This document shows, in pieces, positions 13,036 through 26,104 of a DNA stretch of 64,000 nucleotides. This DNA is from Lytechinus pictus (Eukaryota; Echinodermata; Echinoidea; Temnopleuroida; Toxopneustidae). Below the pieces are notes generated by a model. That model was not told where the DNA came from and made no database searches. It saw only the letters and a list, made by a program, of their open reading frames with translations. The translations under genes were made by a program, and so were the position numbers. The stretch spans positions 58,985,920 through 59,049,919 of the forward strand of contig NC_087247.1 of assembly GCF_037042905.1 (NCBI RefSeq), written 5' to 3'. Numbering within the stretch: the first letter of the stretch is position 1; every line of letters starts with the position of its first letter.

Positions 13036-16000
13036 ATAGGATGAATTCCAGCAAGACATCTAAGCTGCTCGAAGATTAGGAATGATATACATGTATGAGG
13101 TCCAAGCCTAAGCCAGTTAGAGAAAAAGCCTTTATAGAGACCATAGAAACCTTCGCTTTGCAGTATTTTTAGGAGACAGTCTAAGGAGCCTCGATACAAT
13201 ATCTCATCTTTTGCAACACCTGCAAAAAAAGCAAAGATATTGTGTAGTTGACTGACAATCAAATAAATAGAACATTTTTATTCTATTCATACTCATAGGA
13301 TTTTAAATTTTCCATGAAATAAAATCAAAATGATATGTCTTTCTCTACAAACTGTATGCAGATTCAACATGTCTCACATAATTTTGATGTGTGTTAATAT
13401 CAAAGATAATTTTTTTTACAGTTGTAAAAAGTTTCAAGTCACAAGTCCTTGTGAGATTATTTTCCATGTGAATTATTGCAAACATATTCTTTATGGGAAT
13501 ACAATTTGATATACCCATGATGGGAATAATTTAATATGAATAAAAATTAAACTGGAAGCCAAACCAAATAGAAAATTCTTTTGAGAAAAAAGAGAAGAGA
13601 AAACATTGTGATAACACAAAAAAATATGAAAAGCGCTTAAGTGAGAGTTTGAACAAAATTGGATAAGGATATGAATTCTTTAAACTATAACAGTTGTAAT
13701 CAACATACTTCCAAGCAATTTCTGAGTTACTCCATAGGTTCGGCCATTGTATCATAGGGTAACCCTTTTACAAAAAATTACTCAATTTATGTCATCTTCT
13801 TCATGTGACTTGGAACAATATTTATTTCTTTTTTTCCCCTGATAATTAAGTAGACAAGAAATTGGAGAGTTGTCCTTACCCGTTCTAATCTTATCACCAA
13901 ATTGTCAATATGAGACTAACATATCCATAGTAATTTTGTTTTTACAAATTGCAAACTTTCTTAAAGATAAATGCCACTTGTGTTACTACTTCAAAATTAG
14001 TTTAGACAGAATCCAATAAATGACCACTCTAGTGTCTGTATGTATAAATGAAAAAAAAATTGTGACAAAGGATTCTGGAAGAAATTTTGTTTTTGCTGAC
14101 AAAGTAGCAAAATAAGAATGGAATTTCAGAAAAATGTCAGGTATTTTTCCAAGCAATAACAATACACTGTCCAACATGTGCTCATGCGTTGGCAGTCTCC
14201 AGTGTAATAGTTTTTTTCAGCTTAGATTTCAGGATTTCACAAACATCAGTTTATGTAACTGTACCAGATCTCGACCTATGATGATATGTTCACAGCACAA
14301 TTAACATTGGTTTTGCAGACTTTCTTGTGAAATCAGATTTTACTACAAATACTTTCATTTATCTTTAATCCTTGTTCACAATTTCTTCCAAACTTTCATC
14401 AGTCTGTAAGTTTTTCTTTCAGTTTTATTTTCAAGGCTGGGTTGCCATTCTTGTTTATTTCTCACCTTTAATTTTCTGATTCATAATTCTTGTTTTAATC
14501 ACATCGACTGGTGAGGTAGCAAATGCTGTAGTGAAACCTGCCCCCATTGACGAAACAAAATGGAGCTTTATCCCCTCTGTCATCCAGCCTCTATTGAGTA
14601 TGGAATGCTTTGTGTGATCATAGGTTGGGACCTGTAAGTAAGTCAGAAGAGAAAGTATACAAATAGCAAATAGGCATGAGTTGGGTTGAATAGAGTGTCT
14701 CTTTCTTTCACCGACTGCGAAATGTCGCACCATTTCATGAATAAGAATATTCGCTATTAGAGTTGTAAAATGCCTCTGAAGTTAGCAAAAATTTGAACAT
14801 TAATTGATATTTCTCTATGAAAATGAGAAAGAATTATGAAAGAAACAAGCAAAATCCTTCAAATGCAGATTTGATCTGCAGCAGCTATGCGCATATAGCC
14901 AGTAAGGCTTATACATATTGCCGCATCTGCATTTATTTACTAAGCCCAATGATTTTAATTGTATTATGATGTCAAGACCATGCAATGGTACATTTTGGAT
15001 GGTACTGTACATGTGCAACGGTACGATTTTTTGACATTCAGCCTTCCATGTACAACAAACTTAGTAGGCATTGTACAATAAAAATCAACTATTTTGGGGA
15101 AATCATTAGAAGTAGCAGACATACATAGTCTCATCATAAGAAGAAATAATAGAGAGATTGAACTATTTGATCTACATGGACAGAGAAAGATGGGTGTAGT
15201 TAGGTTTTAAGAAATAAACGTCAAAAAGTATTGTATTGATGCAAAGGTAGCTACCATGAGTTTATACAGCACATTCAATATGTTCATCTATCATGAACAA
15301 GTGGAATGCCTCTGGCCGTCTCACCTGCATCACGCGATTCAATATAGCAGCAGTGCTGATTTTGAAAACTACTATTACTCGCACAAGATGTTCAGTGATA
15401 CTTGGTTATTCTTATTTCCACGTGTTATGAACTAGACCAATACACTTATAGAGATATGATGGCAATTCAACAAATACCCCCAACATGGCCAAAGTTCTTT
15501 GACCTTACATGACCTTTGACCTTGATCATGTGACCTGAAACTCGCACAGGATGTTCAGTGATACTTGATTAGTCTTATGTCCAAGTTTCAAGAGTCAGAT
15601 CCATCAACTTTCAAAGTTATGATGGTAATTCAACAGATACCCCCATTATGGCCAAAGTTCATTGACCTTTGACCTTGGTCATGTGACCTAAAATGTGCAC
15701 AGGATGTTCAGTGATACTTGATTACTCTTATGTCCAAGTTTTATGAACTAGACCAACACACTTTCAAATTTATGGCTGTAATTCAACAAATACCCCAATT
15801 TGGCCAAAGTTCATTGACCCTTAATGACCTTTGACCTTGATCATGTGACCTGAAACTTGCACAGGATGTTCAGTAATACTTGATTACTATTATGACTAAG
15901 TTTCATGAATCAGATCTATAAACTTTCAAAGTTATGATGGTAATTCAACAGATACCCCCAATTCGGCCAAAGTTCATTGACCCTAAATGACCTTTGACCT

Positions 16001-19000
16001 TGGTCATGTGACGTGAAACTCATGCAAGATGTTAAGTGATACTTGATTAACCTTATGTATAAGTTTCATGAACTATGTCCATATATTTTCTAAGTTATGA
16101 TGACATTTCAAAAACTTAACCTTAGGTTCAGATCTTGATGTTGATTCCCCCAACATGGTCTAAGTTCATTGACCCTAAATGACCTTTGACCTTGGTCATG
16201 TGACATGAAACTAAGGCAGGATGTTCAGTAATACTTGATTAACTTTATGGCCAAGTTTCATGAACTAGGTCCATATACTTTCTAAGTTATGCTGTCATTT
16301 AAAAAACTTAACCTCAGGTTAAGATTTGGTGTTGACGCCGCCGCCACCGCCGCCGCCGTCGTCGGAAAAGCGGCGCCTATAGTCTCACTCTGCTATGCAG
16401 GTGAGACAAAAACGTTAATTAAAGGTTTGCATTATTAGATTTTTGAAGGAAAGTTTGCATTTACCTTGACATTCCAATTCACTAATGTGCTTTTGAAAAT
16501 ACTAATACCTTAATATTGTTTCAGTATAGCAATTACATTTTCTAAAATGTAAAGGAAACCCGACCCCAAATGATTTTTTAAATATCTTACTGAGTGATTA
16601 TACATACATAAGTTATGTTTGACACCTGGGGGCCATTTCATGAAGCTGTTCGTAAGTTAAGAGTGACTTTAAGAATGACTGGTGAACCTTTCTTGTGGTA
16701 AATGATATTCACCATTATATGTTCATTGGTGATAATTTAGCATGTAAGAAAGGATCACCAATCGTTCTTAAAGTCGCTCTTATCTTACAAACAGCTCTAT
16801 GAAACACCCACTACTTGAAACAATACTCAGGGTGATCCACATATAGTAGCATATGTATACCAGGAGAAATCTAATGGATATTAGCAGATACATGTAGAAA
16901 CAGAGCCAGTCATTGTAGAGTATTATACTATGTAAGCCTATTTACACAATGTCAACAACTTCCTGATATTCGCCCGATTAATTTGTAAAATCAAGCTTCT
17001 ACCTGAGCAGCAGTAAGAATCATAGCCCTCTGCACTGTGGGGACAGTACCCCTGTAAAGACCTCTTAGACCTTCTGTTTTAGCTATATCAGAGACAGCAT
17101 GTAGGAAACCCCTGTACCTTGGTTGTTGTCCAGGCAGTAGTTTCCCATCTCCTTGAAGTCTGATCCTGACAATGTCCATAGGATTGGCAATCCAACTCCC
17201 CAGTGCCCCTGAAGGAGATAAAAGAAAATTCATGATTAGTAATTTTTCACCACACTTTATTTATGCATCAAATTCAATTATACAACTCCCAAGAATGTTC
17301 TGTAATCTGATCACATGAAGGTCCAAATCGGATCACATGATATTCAGTGAATTGCTTTATATGGCATCCAATATGCACTATCCTGCACTCTGACGTCATA
17401 CCAAATGTACTATCCTGCAGCTCTGACGTCAGAGTGCAGGATAGTGTGAGGAATAGATCTAAAATTTAGATCAAATATAGCATTTGGGGCATTTCAGTAT
17501 TATGGGGGAGGGGGGTGTATTAAACAAACAATGCACGCATTCTTGTTAGAGGACCTAAATAATGAACTCTGTGCTCAACTCGCCAAATGGATATACCGCA
17601 CTCGGTCCTGCAGACCTCAGTGCGGTATATCCATTGACTCTTCTAGCACATCGTTCATCATTTGGCCCTGCACACACGTGCTTACGTGCATTATTTGTAT
17701 ACTATATAATTTCATGCCTAAAAGCTCACTTCATGACAAATAAATATCAAGAGTCAAATAAATAAAAAATGGTTTATAGTATGAGAAAAAATAGGTGAGG
17801 CTGTTTCTTGAGGATTTACTAATCTGTTGACCACTGATTTTATAATTTTCATAGGATTTTAAAGGGCTACCTGGTTCCAGTGTTAATCGAACAACAGAGT
17901 TTACTATGCCATTTACCCTTACATACACCACAAAACATAAATTTGAAATTAAAAAGTCTCATGTGGCTTTGATTAAACTATCGTCTTCTCATGTTAGCCC
18001 TCATTGTTGTTTTAACTGAATGCAATTTAAATACAAAAACACTTATAATTTCTAGAAAAGATACAACCCAAATCTTAATTCAGTATTACCTGCTGTAGCA
18101 CCAGCAGCAAGTTTTATAATGAGTAAGGTTCTGGTTGGATCTGTTGCTCCATATAGTTTCTTGATTGGTTCATAAGAACCAAAACGTAATGTACTGTAAA
18201 TGGCTTCCCTAATTAATGATGGAGTAAGTCTGCAAGAAAACAAAATACACAATATCAAAATAAATAAATGCTCCAATAATTGTTTTCAGCTTAGTGTAAA
18301 AATGCAATAAGGTATGGAGTTTTGGGGTTATTGTCAAGTTTGATATAGAATGCATTCAGCATCAAATAATTGACTACATAAAATTATGAAGTTCCACATT
18401 GAAGGACAAGGTGTCTATAGAAATCAAATCAATATACAGATATAACAATTTCACAAGCATACTTTTCAAGATTTACAGCATTGTGCAAAACGAGAGTGGA
18501 TGCTCATCACTTCATTTGAGGATCAAATGATATACAGTGCGTCCCAGAAAAAACGAAACCGAGATTACGCGATGATTTATCATAACTTAATCACAAATAC
18601 AGTAGACAAATGACCTACCAATGTAAAGCTTAGAATCTTCTCTTTCATCTGATATTACTTAGATTATTCCTCATTCACGCATGAGTGAGCAAAAACAATT
18701 TGATGAAAGGATACCAAAAACTCATTTGGCGGGGGTATCTAAAATTTCAAAAAGAAAATCACATGCCTAAAATGTTCAATATCTGCTCTTTTATTTGATA
18801 CCTTAATCACAAAAAATGGTCTAGAAGTAAAAAAGTTATGTTCCCTCGAAACAATGCTTGTATTTCCATAATTTCATTACATAAACGTGTTTTCACCGGT
18901 TTCCCACAGAAGCTATCGCATGGTTAACAAAAGACTTAATGCATGGCTGATCGTCAACAAAACGGAGTGTCAAGTGAGTTTGAACGCTAGCCTGGAGAAC

Positions 19001-20450
19001 CTCTTAATTTTATGAAATTATTGAAATTCAAGCCTTATTTCAATTAACCATAACTTTGTTATTTCTTGACCATTTTCTGTAATTGAGGTATCAAATTAAA
19101 GAGCAGATATTGAACTTTTTAATAATGTGGTTTTCTTTTTGAAACCCAGATACAGCCTGCCAAATGACTTTTTGGTATCCCCTCTTCAAATTGTTTTTGC
19201 TCACTCATGCGTGAATGATAAATAATCTAAGTAATTTCAGATGAAAGAGGAGATTCTAGGCTTTACAATGGTAGGTCATTTGTCTATTGTATTTGTGATT
19301 AAGTTATGATAAATCATCGATAAATCTTGGTTTCGTTTTTTGTGGGACGCACTGTACAACAGACATGCCGTGAGAAAAATACCCTGCTATATAATTTGAA
19401 AAATAAATAAGTATCATTCATTGCAAACTGTTTGTGAATTGTGACAGAGCAATATTTAAGTGTAAGGTTGATAAAGTGGAATAAGAATTAAAGTTAACTA
19501 ACCCTTTATAGAGTCCTTTGATGCCTTCATCCCTAGCAACCGTTACTAAGCCCTGGAAGAGACCCTTGTAGTAACGTTCTTTGTAGGCTTTTATGGCTGA
19601 TTGTCTGGCCAGTTCACCTTCTAACTGAATGCGAACCTTTGTCACCTCAACTGGGTTGGTACCTGAGAGTTTAGATCAATAAGTTCTAAAGAAATGGAGT
19701 TCTCTTATAAAGAGATAAGCAAGTTCTTATTTTTATGTAAGTTTTAGCAAGCAACAACACATGATCAGTTTGTTTTTATGTTCCACCTATTCAGGTATAA
19801 TTTTCTCTTTACGGTAGTTATCTGGATAGGTTTGGTTTAAAAAGAGTAAGGGAAGATGCAAGGTGCCGCTTCCTAAGAGAAAGTTACCAGCTAGAAATAA
19901 AACATTTTGCATCCAAACATTGACATACATTAACAAGGGGAAGCTTGAGAGAAAGATATAATTTATACAATGCAATTTTTATGCAACCATTGCATATTTT
20001 GCAGGTGGGATTATATACAAATTAAATGGTTGATAATTCACACTTCAAAGATTGATAATTTAAATTAAAATGACAAACATGATCTTAAAAACGTTATAAT
20101 TACATGCCCATAATGATGCCATGCATTAACTCAATTCATCAAACACCCTCCCCCCCCCCCCAGCCTTATGATTCTCAATACATGTACGATTTGGAATTAA
20201 ACATGAATTACTGTGTACATATCATTTATCATTAGGCCTATACATTCATGGAGATCTGCCCATGATTTATCTCCTGTCAACTGCAGCTTGATGGATATAT
20301 TTTCAATGCATGGGCCTCTACTTTGTGTACGAGGCCTATATAAAAGTAGGCTTGTATGTACATAAACCAATAATACTCACAGCAAGAAGCACACATACAA
20401 GAGGTACCTGCTGCAGCATATCGTAGTCCAGTCTCCTTCCATTCATCCAT
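13032..20450 (-). CDS. Mitochondrial carrier A, SLC25 family, UCP/ucpB-like, six exons, 309 aa
   Basis: Exons in transcript order: 20450-20381, 19662-19503, 18229-18090, 17208-17003, 14631-14466, 13219-13032, all GT-AG, summing to 930 nt in one frame. The start MDEWKETGLRYAAAG is the first ATG of the exon. The three-repeat mitochondrial carrier fold is visible: signature P-x-[DE]-x-x-[KR] motifs PVEVTK (27-32), PMDIVR (133-138) and PVDVIK (233-238), each followed later in its repeat by EGxxGLY[KR]G. The length is typical of the family. The protein should span the inner mitochondrial membrane six times and exchange small anions or protons. Resemblance is to the uncoupling protein / dicarboxylate-oxoglutarate branch and to proteins named ucpB-like in invertebrates; the substrate is unknown. 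There is no cleavable presequence, as usual for the family. Exon 4 shares an exact 138-bp patch with carrier B. Confidence 0.95.
15299..16409 (+). mobile_element. Element with internal ~155-190-bp tandem repeats and DR1 motifs, in carrier A intron 4
   Basis: Both ends carry a short inverted motif: GTCTCACCTGCAT near the left and ATGCAGGTGAGAC at the right, the right end preceded by a GCC/GTC-rich run. The inside is five tandem units spaced about 153, 162, 163 and 192 bp, each containing catgtgacc, a poly-purine stretch and the exact word TGACCTTTGACCT (15510, 15663, 15825, 15988, 16180). A second, more decayed copy is at 26792-27625 and fragments lie in carrier B intron 2. No open reading frame; non-autonomous. 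Confidence 0.8.
16627..16811. mobile_element. Palindromic MITE, family shared with 21985-22170
   Basis: Left ggccatttcatgaagctgtt, cgtaagttaagagtgacttt is mirrored on the right by aaagtcgctcttatcttac, aacagctctatgaaac. A second copy at about 21985-22170 has the same termini and the same internal word ttcattgg(t/c)gat. Short, non-coding, structure-only call. Confidence 0.75.
17369..17640. repeat. Two perfect or near-perfect hairpin palindromes in carrier A intron 3
   Basis: Around 17400-17446 the word ctgacgtcagagtgcag and the earlier ctgcactctgacgtca pair as inverted repeats, and the arms extend to actatcctgca and tgcaggatagt. At about 17586-17633 aatggatataccgcactc and gagtgcggtatatccatt-type arms flank a ~15-base loop. 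The first contains two CRE palindromes (TGACGTCA). Confidence 0.7.
18535..19354. mobile_element. mariner-type foldback element with TA target site, in carrier A intron 2
   Basis: Termini CAGTGCGTCCCAGAAAAAAC and the inverse GTTTTTTGTGGGACGCACTG are flanked by TA on both sides, the target duplication of Tc1/mariner transposons. The inverted arms extend about 320 bp inward (for example tgagcaaaaacaatttga versus tcaaattgtttttgctca). There is no transposase frame; a long-TIR non-autonomous derivative. Confidence 0.85.
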
Positions 20451-21056
20451 ATTCAGCTATGTACACTGAACAAGGATAGACCTAGTAATTACAACCCCAA
20501 CCTCGGAAATAGAATTCCATGTACATTGACCTGCTCCATACAAATATTATCATTCATGCCATGCAACAAAGGTGACCTCAGGACAAGCTTTGTTAGCAGC
20601 ACTGTGCTTATATACATATACCAAATCAGCAGTGCAATTGACCATGTTCATGTGGACTCCAATGTAGACTCTGTTCTTTTACTTTATGATGGGTTTGTAT
20701 TATAAGCCATTATGAGGCCCATTCCAGAGGTTCCATCCCATTTGCTACGGTGAATATTGCTCCAATGAGCAATTAATGCACGAACATTTGAAATGTCACT
20801 GTTCTTTGGGGGCCTGTTCCACAGACCTTTTCTATCATATCAAAAGTACATTATTGATCAAGAACTGTATGTAGTTCTCACCTCTGCATGACCTTTGTAT
20901 TTACTCAACTTTGCTCATGCAAATGCACATAGCTGGATTGTTCAGATGGTGAGCCTACATTCAAAAAGAAATCACTGGATCATTTAGGGGGAAAAAAACC
21001 CAGCTCATATTGATTTGTTGTTTCTAGATATTTAATAATCTATTAAATCAATTTCT

Positions 21057-21150
21057 CTTTCATTTATTAGTTCATTTATTCGTTCATTTATTCATTCATC
21101 TATTCAGTCAATCAGTCAGTCAGTCAGTCATTCAGTCAATCAACCATTAA
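21057..21150. repeat. Tetranucleotide microsatellite (TTCA / CAGT)
   Basis: A run of ttcattta/ttcattca words grades into repeated cagtcagtcagt words. Low complexity only. Confidence 0.8.
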
Positions 21151-21984
21151 TTCATCTGCACATTTATTCACTCATGTTCTACATTTTAGCCAAATGTATT
21201 TCCTTGTATTTCATCCAAAAAGCAACGTCTTATCTGCAGCAGACTAAGCCTTGGTAGAATGTGTTATCTAATCCATTCATTCATTCCATTCATCATGCAG
21301 GCAACTGATGTCACTAAACAAAAAAATATATACCACATTCCTTTATTTTTTTCTATTAAAATACCTAAAGTACTAAGTACTTACAATCTATGCTATCATT
21401 TCTGCCCCCATCCACTTATACACGCACACACTCTAACATTCTCACATACCATAACACACAATATTAAGATACTGTATTAAATATTGGCTTTCAATTTCCA
21501 CTCAAAATATTTGTATCATTTCATACTTCAAAAGCACAATAGCCAATGTCTAGAATTTCTTTGAAATCACTTTGACATTTTTTTGGCTCTGTGTATGACA
21601 ATTATACTAAAACATAACCTCTCTGTAATTGAAAAATTATTACAGATTAACATAAAATAGATACACACATAGTTTGTCTTGTCAATAATTTTTATATATT
21701 TCAATGTACATGTTCAGGCAGTTATATATATGTATTGCTAGTTTTACAGTTAAAATAAGTTTTCAAAAGTTCAGTTACAAATATACACAGAATCTTAACA
21801 TTTAATAGAGTAGCATAAAAATAAGCATAGACTCACACATTTAACAATGTGCACATGATATGAAAATTAATCGAGAATAGCCCATTTTACATAGGAAATA
21901 CACAATTACCCTGTTGAATTGGTGAATATTGAAAATTGGTGAATATTATACATTACATGTACAAGCAGCAGCAGCCTTTGACCA

Positions 21985-22170
21985 GGTGGGTGTTTCATCA
22001 AGCTGTTCGTAAGTTACAAGCGACTTTAAGAACGACTGGTGATCCTTTCATGTGTTAAAGGGTGTACACCAAAATGTTCATTGGCGATGGTTAAGCGTGT
22101 AAGAAAGGATCACCAGTCGTTCTTATAGTCGTTCTTAACTTATGAACAGCTTTATGAAACGGCCCCCAGG
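21985..22170. mobile_element. Palindromic MITE, second copy of the 16627 family
   Basis: Starts ggtgggtgtttcatcaagct and ends agctttatgaaacggccccc, with inverted arms cgactttaagaacgactggt and accagtcgttcttatagtcg. This copy is better preserved than the one at 16627-16811. It lies 1.5 kb above the start codon of carrier A. Confidence 0.8.
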
Positions 22171-22268
22171 TTCATAATTCATTTTACATAGGAAATAAAT
22201 GATTACCCTGATGAATTGTTGAATATTGGAAAATGTACTTGTAATATGGTGAAATGTTCAAAAATCAT

Positions 22269-22297
22269 CTATATATATATATATATATATATATATA
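22269..22297. repeat. (TA)n microsatellite
   Basis: Uninterrupted alternating T/A of about 28 bases. Confidence 0.95.
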
Positions 22298-25200
22298 AGA
22301 ATAGCAACTATGTTCCAGTCAGATCTCTTTAGACCAAAGAAATGATTTCAAACTAGAAGAGATTTGACTTAAAATAGTGTTTTGAGTAATAACGGTCAAA
22401 GATATGTAGTTGACCGGTGATCATTTTACTTATAGGAGGTAAATTCAGGCAGACTTACACATTACCCAAAGAAGTAAGTCAATGTCATTTGTCAGTGTTT
22501 CATCAATCATGATGCCTTAAACTTAATATTAATTTCTTCATTCATTATAGAGAATGAAACTTAAAGGCTATCTGAGTAACATTTCAGAAAAATGTCATAT
22601 CTTACAACAATGCACTACTGCTAATAAATCAAAATCAATAAAAATAATATTTTTATGACAAGCACAAAGGCAGAAACCACTAAAGCAACCAGAGGGAGAG
22701 TAAAATTAAGTAATTAGTGGTGCATGTATATGCATACAGAAATGTTTTCAAATTCTTAAAGTAAATTGATTTTCATTGTAATTTTTAGAATGATATCAAC
22801 CATTTACATACACAGTCTATCCATTGCTTGATTATCTTAAAGGGGTTGAGTAACTTTGTGAAGGTTTGCAAAAGTCTGAGCCAAAGTGCCCTCTATGCTT
22901 AGAAGAAACCCTGAAAATTTAATTTCATAAGCATCATTTCATGCTTCACAATAAGTTAAGAAAAATACTATTTTCCCTCCATACCTTGCAGTGGTAACTT
23001 ACATGGACACAATAAAAATATAATAATAATAACTAGTATTTCATACGCTCTCCATAGTAAAACTATATGTTTACAAACATATCAAACTACATAGATATGA
23101 TTGTAATGACCATTATTACAGCATTTAAGTGACCGAGTATCTTAAGAATCTCAGGTGATTCCTGTCTGACCTTAAGGTTTGAAATTATGATTACAGTATT
23201 GGCTGCAAAAGAAAAAAAATTACATCCTGAATGAAGTGAACAATCCCTTTAAAATGGGCAAATGAAGACTACCCCTGAACTTCTGATGACTGCACAGTCA
23301 TAGTGTGTCAAGAATACATTAACATACTTCAGAAATGATATACATCTACAATATTCCTCCATCATGAGTAGTTTGTGCACTATCCACATCAGTTGAATTT
23401 AAATGATGCAGTTTTCACACACAGACTTGTAAAAAGTACAAAAATATATGCATTTCATAGTTTGAGGTAGGAATTACAACAGATATGTGGAACAGCCTTA
23501 TGTAATATTCAGCACAAGATTTGGTATGTTTACAAATGGCTTCTTGAACGAAAAAAATAAAAAAAACAGTCAGCACATGATAGAGAAAACATCATCTTCA
23601 ATATAGTGATTACAAATTTGTTCAGTATAAACATCCTGAACACTAAAATTTTACTATAAATTCATAAATATCAAATGAAAGATCTATATAACAATATCTA
23701 TGGAAATTGCCTGAGTAACAGTAATCAAAATTGAGCCCTCACAATCATGTATCCCATCATTTTCACTTCATATTTTAAACTGCAACAAAAATAGTTATAT
23801 TTCCTTATAAATAATTTCATGAATATAATTATTTTTATATATCAAAATAATTTAAATTCATCATGACATTATTTTTCTTCTATAAAAATGCATGAGTCAT
23901 GACAATTTTTTTATATTGAAATTTTACATGTACACACTATAAAAAATCTCATGCAAGCACAAACTACATGAACACTAAAGCTAGGTGCACACTACACCAT
24001 CCATTGTCATCCTATTTTCAAAGAAATTGTAATATAATTTGATATGAACATTAAAACCAGTTAGATTTTAATGATAAAATTCTTAAGAAGTAGTATAAAT
24101 ACTAAAATCAAACTTCCAGTCTATTTTGAGCCTCCTTGAAATGATAAAAGCAATTCAATTCCAAATCGTGACTCATAATCAGTTGCCACTTGAAGCAAAT
24201 TTTGATTTTATTCCAACCAAAAGGCTTGCAGCAAAACAAAAAATTATGATTTTAGTTGTTAGCAATATACTGAATTTTATACAAAGTACTTAGTCTTACT
24301 TCTTGGATGGAAAACATGTTTTGTTCCAAAAACGTGTTATTGTATTATAGTAGTATTTAGTTATCTCAAACTTGTTTTGAGATCGAATGGTTAGTACCGG
24401 TCGTCTTTTTAGCAAGTCAAAGCTACATTATTAAAAAAAATTAAAGGTTAGGGATAAATGATGAATTCACTTAAAAATATAGATATATCCATACCTTTAA
24501 TCTTAAAGAAAAGTTGCTCTTAACTTTTTTTAAACCTGAAACATGCACACTAGTCTCCGATTATCACAGAATAAATTAATACCTGATTACTAGGTTCTCA
24601 GGAAAGAAAAATCCATAAATATTTATCATCATTTTCCTAAGAATGTAGATTTGTTAGGCTTTCAACAACTTTTTAGTGCATGCATCCATATGTGAGGGAA
24701 TGTTTGACTTTGCACTTGATGAACTGGATGGAAAGCATGATACATAAATCCAATTTTTAATGCAGAATGAGAGGTAGAATGTTTAAGAAAAGAAACCCTG
24801 TTACTGGGAAGCACTCTAAGCTTCATGAATGCTTTGATTAAAGGCCACCGCTAACCTTGCCATCAGTCTGTGAAAACATTTGCAATAAACAATTTGATGC
24901 GAATATTGAGACATGGAACATCTTCCTGCGCAAAATACTTAACTTGTTTTTACTTGTAATTTAATGAAGAAACTTGCAACAATTTACTTTCAAAATCATA
25001 GAAAATTACATACCGTGCATTCCTTAAATATCCTGACACATAACTTACACAAGATTCCATTTAAAAAAATGTATTGAATCATAAATTACAAAAAAAAAAT
25101 ACATGACATATGGGGCAGACACCACAATGTGACGTCACAGATCATCACTACAATTATTCATAACTATGTACATTTCTCTGGAGGATTTAGATCAAACCCT

Positions 25201-25521
25201 CGTTAATGTTTCTCTCAAATTTTTTATTTTAATTCCTTTTTCATGATATAAAAGGATTGTTTTTAAATGATTCAAATAAGAGGCTGAAGTTACATCTACA
25301 TGCATATCTAATATCTAAAACAGAAATTGTTCATATTTCCTACCCCATTTATCATAACGACACTTATGTGACTAAATATAACCCTTCACCAACTACTTGA
25401 AAATGTTCCAAACAGGTTAATCTCTCTGAAGTAATAAATCTCCTTGGTTGTTATTTTGCCAGGGACAATTACATGTATACATCATATAAAAAAATTCTTG
25501 AGAATAAGAATGGGTAATCAT

Positions 25522-25750
25522 TTAAAGGTTAAGTCCACCCCAGCTAAAAGTTGATTTGAATAATTACACAATCATAACAGTGAAAATTTCATAAAAATCA
25601 GATTTAAATCTTGAAATTTTAAAGTTCCGTTTGTTTTCTTAAAACAGTTGTTAAGCACAACACGGGTGTTTATGCAAATAAGAGAGAACCAATGATGTCC
25701 TTACATACACTTTTTCTTTTGTAATGTGATTGGTTAATATGGAATATTTC
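25522..25750. mobile_element. Partial copy of the TTAA MITE family, in the 3' flank of carrier B
   Basis: Begins TTAAAGGTTAAGTCCACCCC, followed by the family interior (gttgatttgaa, aaaatcagattt, cttaaaacagtt, tatgcaaataag). The right terminus is not recognisable, so this is a truncated or diverged copy. Confidence 0.7.
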
Positions 25751-25787
25751 AATTTGTGCAAATTTAGCAATTAAGTACCAGTAGCTC

Positions 25788-25793
25788 TTTATT
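25788..25793 (-). terminator. Candidate poly(A) signal of carrier B
   Basis: AATAAA on the - strand, about 310 nt beyond the carrier B stop codon, in otherwise non-coding sequence. A plausible 3' end; usage is inferred. Confidence 0.4.
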
Positions 25794-26104
25794 GAATAGG
25801 CTGTAACAATAGCAACCCTACACAATCAGGGTGGAATCGAATCTTGTTTAACATTATGAGGACAAATTGATATATTTTATATTCCATGTAAAACAAAATA
25901 TAAAACAAACAGTTTCCAGGATGTGCAAATATATATAATTTTTTTGTGAAATTAGGAAAAACTTGGGTGAAAGTTTCAGTTATATGTTGTTGTTTTTTCT
26001 TCATATATTCAAATTGACCATATTTTGGGGTAGACTTGTAAATTCTTGCAAGAAACACATAATTCATTCCCATCTATTCTTATTACCTATAATGGAAGCT
26101 TATG

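Larger units (their letters stand above)
20451..25521. other. Intergenic region between carrier B 3' end and carrier A 5' end
   Basis: No gene is supported. It should hold the carrier A promoter directly above 20450, but I see no TATA box or initiator I would defend. It contains a poly-C run near 20150, a (TTCA/CAGT)n microsatellite at about 21057-21150, one palindromic MITE at 21985-22170 and a (TA)n run at 22269-22297. From 22300 to 25500 the sequence is plain AT-rich DNA without recognisable structure. Confidence 0.6.
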
